Of a DNA stretch of 53,248 nucleotides, positions 42,462-51,239 are shown piece by piece. The DNA comes from CAZVCG01 sp964626265. Its GTDB lineage: Bacteria; Pseudomonadota; Alphaproteobacteria; UBA9219. The number at the start of each line of letters is the position of its first letter. Position 1 is the stretch's first letter. Position numbers and translations under genes: made by a program. Under the pieces are notes generated by a model, which was not told where the DNA came from, did not search any database, and saw only the letters and a list, made by a program, of their open reading frames with translations. The stretch spans positions 1 to 53,248 of the forward strand of contig CAZVCG010000011.1 of NCBI GenBank assembly GCA_964626265.1, read 5' to 3'.

Positions 42462-43235
42462 CTACTTCACCATAAGGCCGGATAGCGATGAATCGAAAAA
42501 GCGGAGCCATACCGAGAGCATCATTCCCATCGTGGCCGCAAACAACGCCATGCCGGCGATTATCTGCACAGGCAGAGCAACGAGAAACAATTGAACCTGA
42601 GCCACCATGCGCTGCATGAATCCGAGCGCGGTGAACAGCAACAAACCTATGACCAAAAACGGCGCGGCGATTTCAACGCCGACGAGAAAGCTTTTGCTGA
42701 CCATTTTTATATAAGCGTGCGTCATGTCATCGGTCATAAGCTGGCCGCCCGGCGGAAACAGCTCATATATATGAAGCAGCCCGCGCAGCATGAGATGGTC
42801 GAGGCCCGTTATAAACAACAGCGTCACCCCCACCGCCCCCAAGAACGCGCTGGGCAACGCGCTTTGCATGGCTTGCGCAGGGTTCAGGATCATGGCGTTC
42901 GACAAGCCGACCTGAACGGCGATGATCGCGCCTGCCGTTTCGATGGCGGAAACAAGCAAACGCAAAACGGAGCCGACGAAAATGCCGATGAACGCCTCGA
43001 CCACTATGAGATAAACGAGGCCCGTGACGGTTTCCGGCATTTTGGGGATAAGCGGCATCAACACGGGCATCAACAAAAGGCTGAGAACAAGCGCGAACAT
43101 CAACCTGATGCGCGGCGTGACATAGGCCTCGCCGATGCCGGGGAACAGCATGATCGCCGCGCCGAGGCGCATGAAGATCATCAGAAAGGGGAAAACGTGC
43201 CCGGATAATTGCGCGTCGAGGTTGACGGTGACCAT
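42462..43235 (-). CDS. fliR: flagellar export protein FliR
   Basis: FliR is part of the core FliPQR export gate. The 257-aa hydrophobic protein has the family features LMIFMRLGAAIMLFPGIGE, an Ile/Val-rich series of helices and SAFLGAVGVTLLF. I start at ATG 43235, which lies five bases after the fliQ stop; the longer open frame overlaps fliQ and is not coding. It abuts flhB. Confidence 0.96.
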   Translation of the reverse strand: MVTVNLDAQLSGHVFPFLMIFMRLGAAIMLFPGIGEAYVTPRIRLMFALVLSLLLMPVLMPLIPKMPETVTGLVYLIVVEAFIGIFVGSVLRLLVSAIETAGAIIAVQVGLSNAMILNPAQAMQSALPSAFLGAVGVTLLFITGLDHLMLRGLLHIYELFPPGGQLMTDDMTHAYIKMVSKSFLVGVEIAAPFLVIGLLLFTALGFMQRMVAQVQLFLVALPVQIIAGMALFAATMGMMLSVWLRFFDSSLSGLMVK

Positions 43236-43240
43236 CGCAG

Positions 43241-43516
43241 CTACCCGCTTGTGCCGATCTGGACGATCCGGTCGGTCAGCGATTTGGTAAAGCCGCCGAG
43301 CGTCGACATCATGAACGGCAGCAGCCAAATGGTCATCAGAAAGATCACCAGCATTTTCGGGATAAACGCCAGCGTCATTTCCTGAATCTGCGTGACGGCT
43401 TGCAACAGCGACACCACGACGCCAACGATCAGTCCGGCCAGCAACACAGGCCCGGCCACCTTGAGCATGACCATGATGGCTTCGCGGCAAATTTCAATGA
43501 CTTCGGCTTCGTTCAT
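43241..43516 (-). CDS. fliQ: flagellar export protein FliQ
   Basis: This 91-aa two-helix inner-membrane component of the export gate starts VIEICREAIMVMLKVAGPVLLAG and has LQAVTQIQEMTLAFIPK, the diagnostic FliQ loop. It is the first gene of the fliQ-fliR-flhB run; fliP and fliN are not upstream. Confidence 0.96.
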   Translation of the reverse strand: MNEAEVIEICREAIMVMLKVAGPVLLAGLIVGVVVSLLQAVTQIQEMTLAFIPKMLVIFLMTIWLLPFMMSTLGGFTKSLTDRIVQIGTSG

Positions 43517-43633
43517 GCTCGGGATTAAGATTCGGATTGTTGGCCAAGATAGTTTGAATCAGGTGTCGATAAATCTCAACACCTAATTCAACGACAAGCT
43601 GGGAACATATCCCTTATTCCGTCGCGCGTAACC

Positions 43634-45964
43634 CTAGTTCTTCAACGGCTTGCCCGTGTTCAGCATAGCCTCGATGCGCGCGGCGGTTTCAGGCATTTTA
43701 ACGAGGCGCATGAACTCGCGGCATTCAAGATCCATGATTTGCTTCTCCGATAGCGGCCCCGATCCGCCATCTCCGCCGCAGAGCACCGTCGCCAGCGCGT
43801 TCCAGATTGTCATGTCGTGCGGCGACGCTTTGCCGGCGGTCTTGGCCGTTTCGATCAACAGTTCTATAGCCGCGCGGCCCGATTTCCCCGGCAGACTGAG
43901 CCTATTCTCTACGGGCGGACGGTAACCTTTAACCAAATCGAGCACCTTTTGCTTCGCATCAAACAACAAGCGGTCTTTGTTGATCGTGATCGCGTCCGTC
44001 GGTCGCAGAAATTGCCAATCCACAGCGTCGGCGGCCGTTTTGGACATTGTCGCCGCGCTGATCGTCGAAAACGTCTGATTGACCGGCGGTGCCGAGCCGC
44101 CCCGCTTTTGGGCTTCAAAAGCCCGTCCCAGCATTTGCGCGCAACCGCCCCAGCCGGGGATCAAGCCCACATTGGCTTCGACCAAACCAACCTGAAACTC
44201 CGTATAGGCCTGAACCGCCGAACAGTGCAGCGTGATCTCGCACCCTCCCCCAAGCGCCATGCCCATCGGCGCGGCCACGGATGGAAACGGCGCGAAGCGC
44301 AACGCGTTATAGGAAGATTGACCGTGACGAATGACTTTTTCTATGGCGTCGAACTTGTTGTTCTTGATGCCGTCCATAAAGAAATTGAGATTCGCGCCGA
44401 CAGAGAAATTAGGCCCTTCGTTGTGGATCACGAGACCTTTGAACGGCCCGCGCCCGTCACCGATCAGCTCGATCGTTTTGTCGAGCATATTGAAAACGTC
44501 GTCGTCGATAGCGTTCGCCTTGGACGTGAACTCAAGACACAGAACGCCGTCGCCGATATCCCACAGGTTCGCCGAAGCGTTGGCGAGCATCGGTTTACTG
44601 GCGAGCTTGATGTCGGACAGCAGCAATACGCCCGGAGCACGTTTGACAGGCGAGTATGATCCCTGAAGCGTCAAAAATTGCAGCTTGCCGCCTTCGACGC
44701 GATAGAAGGATTTGTCGGAGGCGACACGCAATAATTCGGGAACCGGGCGGTTTTCCTTCAACAGTCGTTGCATCATCCAGCCCGCCCCGATCTTGTCGAT
44801 CAATTCGAAAGGTCCGAACTGCCAGTTGTAGCCCATGCGCATGGCCTCATCGACGCCCGTGATGTCGGGAACGGTCGCAGGTACAAGCATAAACGCGTAC
44901 GACAACGTTTCGGATAACACGCGCCACGCGAACTTGCCGATCTTGTCCTCGGCTTCGCACAGCGCGCGCAGGCTCTTGCCTGCATTGATTACGGTCTGAC
45001 TCTTCGATTCCACCGACTCGGCATATTGACCCGTTTGCAGGTTGACGGATTCCTTCACCTTGCCCTTGTCGTTCTTGACGAAGCGGAAGAATCCGCCTTT
45101 GCCTTTGCGGCCCGTGTAGCCGCTGGCGATCATCTTCGTGAACAACGGCGGCTCGCGGTACATGACGCAGTACGGATCGTTGGGCGCAAGCGCGCCGACG
45201 AGGCTCTTGCCGATGAGCTGCATAAGGTCGATGCCGATCAAATCGAGCAGCCCAAAAACGCCCGTGCGGGGAATGCCCATAGGCTTGCCGCAAACTTCGT
45301 CGGCCTCCTCGACCGTGAGGCCGAGATCCAACGCCGCGTTGACGGCGGATTGCAACCAGAACATGCCAAGACGGTTGGCGATAAAACCCGGCGTATCGTT
45401 ACACGGGATAACGCCCTTGCCTAGTTTGCGGTCACAGAAATCGCGCATAATCTCGATGACGTCCGCTTTCGTCTCCGGCCCGGTCACCAGTTCGAGCAAA
45501 CGCATGTAGCGCACCGGATTAAAGAAGTGCGTGATGAGGAAATCTTGCGCGAACGCGGGAGACTGGCCCTCGATCAATTTGCCCAGCGGAATAGTCGATG
45601 TGTTCGAGGAGACGATAGAGCCAGGCTTGCGAACGGCGTCTATTTTTTTATAAAGGTCGCTCTTGATCTGGAGATTTTCCAGAACGGCTTCGACGATCCA
45701 GTCCACGTCGCGAAGCTTGTTCAAATCATCGTCGAGATTGCCGACGGCGATAAGTTTGGCGTTATTGGGATGCATAAAAGTAGACGGCTCGGCCTTTTGC
45801 AGCTTTTCCAGCGCGCCCTTGGCCAGCATGTTGCGATCGGTTGCGTCCTTCGGCACGATGTCCAGCAGCAGAACAGGCACGCCGGCGTTGGTTATATGCG
45901 CGGCGATCTGGCTCCCCATCACGCCTGAACCGATAACGGCTACTTGTTTGATATCTCCAGACAT
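43634..45964 (-). CDS. FadN-type 3-hydroxyacyl-CoA dehydrogenase/enoyl-CoA hydratase
   Basis: This 776-aa fusion carries two beta-oxidation steps. The N-terminal part is NAD-binding 3-hydroxyacyl-CoA dehydrogenase: VIGSGVMGSQIAAHITNAG at the start and the catalytic His in ITHFFNPVRYMRLLELV. The C-terminal part is an enoyl-CoA hydratase/crotonase: SVGANLNFF, ALGGGCEITLHCSA and the active-site Glu in GLVEANVGLIPGWGG. This order is that of Bacillus FadN (YusL), opposite to FadB/FadJ, where hydratase comes first. GGGAG lies eight bases before the ATG. It is the only fatty-acid gene seen here; a thiolase is not next to it. A perfect GGGCC-TAAA-GGCCC hairpin lies upstream at 45997-46010. Confidence 0.92.
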   Translation of the reverse strand: MSGDIKQVAVIGSGVMGSQIAAHITNAGVPVLLLDIVPKDATDRNMLAKGALEKLQKAEPSTFMHPNNAKLIAVGNLDDDLNKLRDVDWIVEAVLENLQIKSDLYKKIDAVRKPGSIVSSNTSTIPLGKLIEGQSPAFAQDFLITHFFNPVRYMRLLELVTGPETKADVIEIMRDFCDRKLGKGVIPCNDTPGFIANRLGMFWLQSAVNAALDLGLTVEEADEVCGKPMGIPRTGVFGLLDLIGIDLMQLIGKSLVGALAPNDPYCVMYREPPLFTKMIASGYTGRKGKGGFFRFVKNDKGKVKESVNLQTGQYAESVESKSQTVINAGKSLRALCEAEDKIGKFAWRVLSETLSYAFMLVPATVPDITGVDEAMRMGYNWQFGPFELIDKIGAGWMMQRLLKENRPVPELLRVASDKSFYRVEGGKLQFLTLQGSYSPVKRAPGVLLLSDIKLASKPMLANASANLWDIGDGVLCLEFTSKANAIDDDVFNMLDKTIELIGDGRGPFKGLVIHNEGPNFSVGANLNFFMDGIKNNKFDAIEKVIRHGQSSYNALRFAPFPSVAAPMGMALGGGCEITLHCSAVQAYTEFQVGLVEANVGLIPGWGGCAQMLGRAFEAQKRGGSAPPVNQTFSTISAATMSKTAADAVDWQFLRPTDAITINKDRLLFDAKQKVLDLVKGYRPPVENRLSLPGKSGRAAIELLIETAKTAGKASPHDMTIWNALATVLCGGDGGSGPLSEKQIMDLECREFMRLVKMPETAARIEAMLNTGKPLKN

Positions 45965-46168
45965 AAGTTAATCTCCCGAAATTTCACGGACAATCAGGGC
46001 CTAAAGGCCCGACAACGCTTGCAAGAAAGGTTAAGCGGACGAGAACGAAGAAGGTTACCGACTATAATATATACCGGCTAGATCGAAAACGAAGCTTTTA
46101 TTCTATTGCCTTTCACAGGATCGGCATTAGCATACCCCTATCGCATCAATACGTTACAGGGATCAGGT

Positions 46169-47185
46169 ATGAAAAAATTTAAAGTCGCCGTTGTCGGCGC
46201 GACAGGCAATGTCGGTCAGGAAATGCTCAAAACGCTCGCCGAGCGCGAATTCCCCGTCAGCGAAGTCTACGCCCTCGCCTCGGCAAAGTCGGCCGGCGGC
46301 GAAGTCAGCTTCGGCGAAGATCAAGTCCTTAAGGTGCAAGACCTCGCCAAGTTCGACTTTAACGGCGTCGATATTTGCCTGTCGTCGGCCGGCGCAAAAA
46401 TATCGGCCGATTTTGCGCCGCGCGCAGGAGCCGCCGGTTGCGTCGTCATCGACAACACGTCTCACTTCCGCATGGATCCGGATGTGCCCTTGGTCGTGCC
46501 GGAAGTGAACCCGCAGGCGATCGCCGATTATAAAAAACGCAACATCATCGCCAACCCGAATTGCTCCACGATCCAGATGCTCGTCGCGCTCAAGCCTTTG
46601 CACGACATCGCAACGATCAAGCGCATTGTCGTCGCGACCTATCAATCCGTCGCGGGCGCGGGCCGCGAGGCAATGGACGAGCTCTTCACGCAAACGCGCG
46701 CCATTTTCGTGAACGACCCGCTGGTTAAGGAAATATTCCACAAGCAAATCGCTTTCAACTGCATCCCGCAGATCGACGTGTTCATGGACGACGGCAGCAC
46801 AAAGGAAGAATGGAAAATGGTGGTCGAGACGAAGAAAATCCTCGACTCCAAGATCAAGGTGACGGCCACCGCCGTGCGCGTGCCCGTGTTCATCAGCCAT
46901 TCCGAAGCCGTGAACGTCGAGTTCGAAAAGCCGATCAGCGCCGACGAAGCGCGCGCTGCTTTGAAAAAAGCGCCGGGCGTGACAGTGATCGACCGCAAGC
47001 ACGAGGACGGTTTCGTGACGCCGGTCGAAACGGCGGGCGAGGATAACGTTTATGTCAGCCGCATTCGCGAGGACATAACGGTCGAACACGGCCTGAACAT
47101 GTGGGTGGTCGCCGACAACTTGCGCAAAGGCGCAGCATTGAACGCCATTCAGATCGCTGAACTTCTTGCCAAGGATTATTTATAA
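46169..47185 (+). CDS. asd: aspartate-semialdehyde dehydrogenase
   Basis: Asd reduces aspartyl phosphate to aspartate semialdehyde, the branch point to lysine/DAP, threonine and methionine. The 338-aa protein has VAVVGATGNVGQEMLKTL, the catalytic Cys in IANPNCSTIQ, and VATYQSVAGAGREAMDEL. I start at ATG 46169 (MKKFKVAVV), 21 codons into the open frame; CAGGGA upstream supports this. It is followed by an orphan and dapB. Confidence 0.97.
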   Translation: MKKFKVAVVGATGNVGQEMLKTLAEREFPVSEVYALASAKSAGGEVSFGEDQVLKVQDLAKFDFNGVDICLSSAGAKISADFAPRAGAAGCVVIDNTSHFRMDPDVPLVVPEVNPQAIADYKKRNIIANPNCSTIQMLVALKPLHDIATIKRIVVATYQSVAGAGREAMDELFTQTRAIFVNDPLVKEIFHKQIAFNCIPQIDVFMDDGSTKEEWKMVVETKKILDSKIKVTATAVRVPVFISHSEAVNVEFEKPISADEARAALKKAPGVTVIDRKHEDGFVTPVETAGEDNVYVSRIREDITVEHGLNMWVVADNLRKGAALNAIQIAELLAKDYL

Positions 47186-47219
47186 GGTTTGCCGGACATC
47201 GTATCGCGCAAACCGCAAC

Positions 47220-47579
47220 ATGGACAAAACAATGATCGGCGAATTAATTGAGCCCTATTCCTGGGCCAGATGTGCTGAACAGGCTTATGCGGAAGGGAAT
47301 GTAGTCTATGCCCTTTCGTGCATAGTCGAAGCGGCGAAGGAAGCTTCGGCAGAAAGCTCTTCACGCGAAGACCATCTCAAGACAGCTGTAAAATGGGCAA
47401 GCGAAGTCGCCGAAATTCAACCGGACGTTGCGAGCTTGCGCCTTGACAACATTATCCAATTAGCCCCGCCTCAAGGCGTTATCCGGCAAGAGGCCCTACG
47501 TTTGCGCAAAGACCTTGATCGAAAGCCCTTAAGGGGCTTATTGACCCGCCTTTTGAGTCCTTTTCGTTTTAACGTTTAG
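47220..47579 (+). CDS. orphan helical protein between asd and dapB
   Basis: This 119-aa protein is helix-rich: WARCAEQAYAEGNVVYALSCIVEAAKEA in the first half and a Leu/Arg-rich second half ending in basic RLLSPFRFNV. It resembles a TPR-like or small helical repeat fold but I recognise no family. Start at 47220 or ATG 47232; neither has a strong ribosome binding site. It lies on the same strand between asd and dapB, so is probably co-transcribed with lysine/DAP genes. Confidence 0.5.
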   Translation: MDKTMIGELIEPYSWARCAEQAYAEGNVVYALSCIVEAAKEASAESSSREDHLKTAVKWASEVAEIQPDVASLRLDNIIQLAPPQGVIRQEALRLRKDLDRKPLRGLLTRLLSPFRFNV

Positions 47580-47611
47580 TTTTGACCGTCATCATAAATA
47601 AGGAGCCTTCC

Positions 47612-48343
47612 ATGACAACTAACATCGGCATTATCGGCTTTGCCGGAAAAATGGGCCAGGCCATCGCTCAGGCCGCGATGAGCAACCCCAACGCTACGCT
47701 TGTTGGCGGCGTCGATCGAGCGCTCACGCCGGAACTCAAAAAAACATACGCAGATTTGTTGCTGACGGATAAAGCCGACGAGCTTTTTCCGAAATGCGAC
47801 GTCGTGATCGATTTTTCCTCGCCGAACGCAACGGCGGAAATCGCCAGACTGACGGCGCAACACGGGAAGGCTCTTGTTTGCGGGACGACGGGGCTGGATG
47901 AAGAAGGCAAAGCCGCGCACAAGGAAGCCGCGAAGAAAGTTCCCGTGCTTTACGCCACAAACACGAGCCTTTCGCTGGTCGTGATGAAGCAGCTCGTGAA
48001 GATGGCGGCGAAACTGCTGCAGGATCAGGATTACGATATCTCGATCCTCGACAAGCATCACCGCACGAAAAAGGACGCTCCGTCAGGCACGGCCAAAACG
48101 CTGGGCGAGTTCGCCGTCGCGGGCAACAACGGCAAGCACGAACCGCAATACGCCGCCATACGCGCCGGATTCATCGTCGGCGAACACGAAGTGCAGTTCA
48201 CAGGACAAGGCGAAATTATCAACCTTTGCCACAGCGTCACAGACCGCGGCGTTTTCGCGCGCGGCGCAGTCCATGCGGGCCTGTGGCTGAAGAACCAAGC
48301 ACCCGGACTTTACGGCATGGATGATGTTTTAAAAACCGGTTAG
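47612..48343 (+). CDS. dapB: 4-hydroxy-tetrahydrodipicolinate reductase
   Basis: DapB makes tetrahydrodipicolinate for lysine and peptidoglycan. The 243-aa protein has IGIIGFAGKMGQAIAQA (Rossmann), VVIDFSSPNATAEIA, VCGTTGL and the signature LDKHHRTKKDAPSGTA. ATG 47612 has AAGGAG seven bases upstream; the TTG frame start upstream is not used. It lies downstream of asd. Confidence 0.97.
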   Translation: MTTNIGIIGFAGKMGQAIAQAAMSNPNATLVGGVDRALTPELKKTYADLLLTDKADELFPKCDVVIDFSSPNATAEIARLTAQHGKALVCGTTGLDEEGKAAHKEAAKKVPVLYATNTSLSLVVMKQLVKMAAKLLQDQDYDISILDKHHRTKKDAPSGTAKTLGEFAVAGNNGKHEPQYAAIRAGFIVGEHEVQFTGQGEIINLCHSVTDRGVFARGAVHAGLWLKNQAPGLYGMDDVLKTG

Positions 48344-48386
48344 GCCGGGCCCCCTCCCTGAGGGCCAACCCCTTGATTGGATAGAC

Positions 48387-48626
48387 CTAAGCCCGGTTTG
48401 CCGCCTTGGCGCCAAGGAACGCTATGCGCCGCCGATCCTTGGAGCGGTGGTTTCCCCACAGCGGCCGCCCCACTCGCACACGCCGCTCGACGCAAAAGCG
48501 CCGTTCAATTTTATGTTTTTTGCGGAAATCCTCCGCAAACGATGTGTGGGTTTCCACATAGGCTTGGGATGCAAGGAACTTTTTCAGAGCATCGCAATTT
48601 AGATTGTCTATGTTTAGGCTGATCAT
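48387..48626 (-). CDS. small basic protein with a strong ribosome binding site
   Basis: This 79-aa frame is not a family I recognise, but AAGGAGGAG lies eight bases before its ATG, a nearly ideal site. The first half is soluble and neutral (MISLNIDNLNCDALKKFL); the second is Arg/Lys-rich (RRVRVGRPLWGNHRSKDRRR), typical of nucleic-acid-binding or leader sequences. It lies alone, converging on dapB. The ribosome binding site favours a real gene; the frame's C-terminus may run on into non-coding sequence. Confidence 0.45.
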   Translation of the reverse strand: MISLNIDNLNCDALKKFLASQAYVETHTSFAEDFRKKHKIERRFCVERRVRVGRPLWGNHRSKDRRRIAFLGAKAANRA

Positions 48627-48939
48627 CTGCTTATCTCCTCCTTTCTGCCGTGTTAGCGATTTCCGTCAGGATGAGAACATGCAAACTTTAATACTATCAT
48701 TCATTGCGCGTTGAAGAAACCTTTTAGAGACTAAGATAATTGCGATTTCGATATGGATGACGGCGGCATCGTATTTTTGACCTGAAATACGGACAAAAAA
48801 TACAACCTGAAATTTCCACGAACCGCTCGTCCCATAAACACGCGATCAACCGCCCGCTATTATGCAATACGCGAGTCGATGACTGAAAATACGAAGAATT
48901 TTCGTACCCTGGAAAACGCAGTTTTTTGATTTCAGTGGC
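48627..48939. other. intergenic stretch between dapA and the small gene
   Basis: Nothing protein-coding is seen. The phrase ACCTGAAAT occurs twice close together near 48780-48817. A 6-bp AT-rich hairpin, TACGAA/TTCGTA, with a T-rich follow-on for the minus strand at 48890-48906, may be a weak terminator for dapA. Confidence 0.3.
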
Positions 48940-49854
48940 TTACGCCGCGTCTTTGCCAACGTGCGCCGGCATGTCGAGCAAAGCGCCGGCCATCGCGTCC
49001 TTGAGAAGCTTTTCCGTATTCTTGCTGACCGGAACCATCGGCAAACGCAATTCATTGCGGCATTTGCCGAGCAGCGAAGCCGCGTATTTCACGGGCGCGG
49101 GCGACGTTTCGACGAACAGAGCCTCGATAAGCGGCCTCATTTGATCGTTGAGTTTCTGCGCCGTGGCGATGTCGCCTTTCTTCCAGGCTTCCTGCATCTT
49201 GACCATAAGCGAAGGAGCGATATTCGAGACGACCGAGATGACGCCCTGACCGCCCTCGGCCAAAAACGCCAGAGCCGTTTCGTCGTTGCCGGAAAGCTGG
49301 ATAAAATCCTTGCCGCACATTTTTTGCGTTTTCACGACGCGCGACAAATCGCCCGTCGCGTCCTTCACGCCGACGATGCGCGGCAACTCGGCCAAACGCG
49401 CCATCGTTTCGATCGTCATGTTGATGACGCAACGGCCCGGAATGTTGTAGATGACGATGGGCAAGCCCGTGCGGTCATGGATGGCTTTGTAGTGCTGGTA
49501 CAAGCCTTCCTGCGTCGGTTTGTTGTAATAAGGCGTGACGTGCAGCGCCGCGTCCGCGCCGAGCTTCTCGGCCATTTGGGTCAAATGGATCGCGTGTTCG
49601 GTATTGTTCGTGCCGCATCCGGCGATGACGGGCACTTTGCCTTTCGCCACTTCGAGCGTAGCGCGGATGACCAATTCATCGTCGGCGTCGAACAACGTCG
49701 GGGATTCCCCTGTCGTGCCGCACGGCACGACGCCATGGATGCCTTCGTTCAATTGCCATTGCACGAAATCCTGCAACGCCTTGCTGTCCACCGCGCCGTT
49801 TTTGAAGGGCGTTATCAGGGCAGTGATGGCTCCGTGTATCGGCAAGGTCGTCAT
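48940..49854 (-). CDS. dapA: 4-hydroxy-tetrahydrodipicolinate synthase
   Basis: DapA condenses pyruvate and aspartate semialdehyde. The 304-aa TIM-barrel protein has CGTTGESPTL (T47-T48), YNIPGR with the catalytic Tyr, and the Schiff-base Lys in IVGVKDATGDLSR. The first ATG at 49860 sits only two bases from GGAGG, while ATG 49854 is eight bases away, so I take the latter. It lies opposite asd-dapB, a small gene between them. Confidence 0.97.
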   Translation of the reverse strand: MTTLPIHGAITALITPFKNGAVDSKALQDFVQWQLNEGIHGVVPCGTTGESPTLFDADDELVIRATLEVAKGKVPVIAGCGTNNTEHAIHLTQMAEKLGADAALHVTPYYNKPTQEGLYQHYKAIHDRTGLPIVIYNIPGRCVINMTIETMARLAELPRIVGVKDATGDLSRVVKTQKMCGKDFIQLSGNDETALAFLAEGGQGVISVVSNIAPSLMVKMQEAWKKGDIATAQKLNDQMRPLIEALFVETSPAPVKYAASLLGKCRNELRLPMVPVSKNTEKLLKDAMAGALLDMPAHVGKDAA

Positions 49855-50064
49855 GGTCATTTCCTCCGGCGGGGATGTGTGGTCGTTATACGGCTCAATA
49901 TTAAGCGTTTTTTTACCTTTTGATCAATGAGGGAAAAGCGGCTCTTCAGAAAACGTTAACGGCCCATCTTAATGAAAAGGCTCAAAAAAGCGGTTTTATA
50001 TTTTTGTAAGCTTATTCGGGCATAATGAATGCATATATTGCGCATTAAGTATTGGGAGCCGATT

Positions 50065-50241
50065 ATGACCTCATCCGTTACCCCGCCTTCTGCCGGCGAA
50101 GTTGCCGCAGCCCGCATAGAACGGATTCGCCATGAACGCGCCAACGCCGCCGCCGAGGCCGCGCGCACGGAAAAGAGGGAACCACCCCCTCCCCCGCCCC
50201 GCGAATCCGGGCGCGGCCGCAGCGTCGATCGCTCTGCTTAA
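50065..50241 (+). CDS. tiny Ala/Pro/Arg-rich protein
   Basis: This 58-aa protein begins MTSSVTPPSAGEV, with an Ala/Arg/Glu-rich helix in the middle, then PPPPPPRESGRGRS. GGGAG lies seven bases before the ATG, and a clear intrinsic terminator follows 24 bases after the stop, so it looks like an independent, expressed unit. No family recognised. Confidence 0.6.
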   Translation: MTSSVTPPSAGEVAAARIERIRHERANAAAEAARTEKREPPPPPPRESGRGRSVDRSA

Positions 50242-50265
50242 GAATTTTTCGATCCGTTTCTAATG

Positions 50266-50296
50266 AAAACCGCCCCGGTTTTAGGGGCGGTTTTTT
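50266..50296 (+). terminator. intrinsic terminator after the tiny gene
   Basis: A perfect 11-bp stem AAAACCGCCCC/GGGGCGGTTTT with a 7-base loop is followed by a run of six Ts. It cleanly separates the tiny gene from the sdh operon, which therefore needs its own promoter between 50297 and 50410. Confidence 0.93.
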
Positions 50297-50410
50297 ATTG
50301 AGCCATGCGCAAATCAGGTTATTCCCTTGTTTTTCGAGAAGGTGTTGCGCACGCGGGCGGCTCTGCCTAAGATGCGGCACTATCCATCTAGACAATGAGT
50401 TCGCACTCTT

Positions 50411-50821
50411 ATGGCCACTTTGTCGCCTCCATCGCGGGTGCAACGGCCCCTCTCGCCGCACCTTAGCATTTACAAGCCGCAGATGACTTCGGGCTTGTCC
50501 ATCTTTCACAAAATCACAGGCGTTGCGCTGGCGGGACTGCTTGCCGTCATCGTCGCGTGGCTCGTCATCGTCGCTTGGATGCCGGAATGGTACGAACCCT
50601 TCGTTTGGCTTTGCACGACATGGATAGGCCGTATCTTTTTTATCGGAATGACGTGGGCGTTTTTCTATCACTTCAGCGTCGGTGTCCGTTATTTGTTTTG
50701 GGCGGCCGCATGGGGATTGTCGCTTAAGCATGTCTATTTGTGGGGCTATGTCGCGTTGACGTTTTCATTCCTCGCAACCGGCGCGGTTTGGACGGCGATT
50801 TTCATGGGAGGCGCGCCATGA
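50411..50821 (+). CDS. sdhC: succinate dehydrogenase cytochrome b556 subunit
   Basis: SdhC is one of two membrane anchors of complex II. The 136-aa protein has the N-terminal RPLSPHLSIYKPQMTS signature and three helices. The axial haem His is kept as H87 (FFYHFSVGVRYLFW). The nearby positions that usually read GIRHL.WD are GVRYLFWAAA: His becomes Y94 and Asp becomes A98. Its stop overlaps the sdhD start (ATGA), so they are co-translated. Confidence 0.94.
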   Translation: MATLSPPSRVQRPLSPHLSIYKPQMTSGLSIFHKITGVALAGLLAVIVAWLVIVAWMPEWYEPFVWLCTTWIGRIFFIGMTWAFFYHFSVGVRYLFWAAAWGLSLKHVYLWGYVALTFSFLATGAVWTAIFMGGAP

Positions 50822-51234
50822 CCCGGCAAAACCCCATGCCGCATAAGTCGCCTGTTGGTCAGGTACGCGGCCTAGGTTCTTCGAAAACCGGAACGCAGCA
50901 CTGGTTTATGATGCAGATCACGACGGCTGCGTTGATACCGTTGACGCTTTATCTATTGGGATCGTTTTTATGCGGGGTGGTCATTCACCCCACAGGAGAA
51001 GGCATTGACGCCGCTCTGGCATGGCTCGGCAATCCAGTTAACGGCATCGCCATGTGCCTTATGATCCCGACGGCTCTTTTCAACAGCTTCGATTACATCA
51101 TCGGCGGCTTGTTCGAAGATTACGTGCATCATCCCGTTTTGAACGCCCTTGGCATCACGGTCTCGAAATTTGCAGGCGTTACGCTAGCCATCGTTGGCGT
51201 CGTCGCCGTATTGAAAATCATGTTGGGAGCCTGA
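50818..51234 (+). CDS. sdhD: succinate dehydrogenase membrane anchor subunit
   Basis: This 138-aa second anchor of complex II has the N-terminal GSSKTGTQHWFMMQITTAALIPLTLY, which matches the family, then three helices and the quinone-site motif EDYVH with D101-Y102. Eleven residues before this Asp, where E. coli and alphaproteobacterial SdhD have the haem ligand His, there is Ser 90 (ALFNSFDYIIGG). The Gly-rich spacing is also changed. The start at 50818 is fixed by overlap with sdhC. It leads to sdhA with a 5-base gap. Confidence 0.93.
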   Translation: MTRQNPMPHKSPVGQVRGLGSSKTGTQHWFMMQITTAALIPLTLYLLGSFLCGVVIHPTGEGIDAALAWLGNPVNGIAMCLMIPTALFNSFDYIIGGLFEDYVHHPVLNALGITVSKFAGVTLAIVGVVAVLKIMLGA

Positions 51235-51239
51235 ACCGC

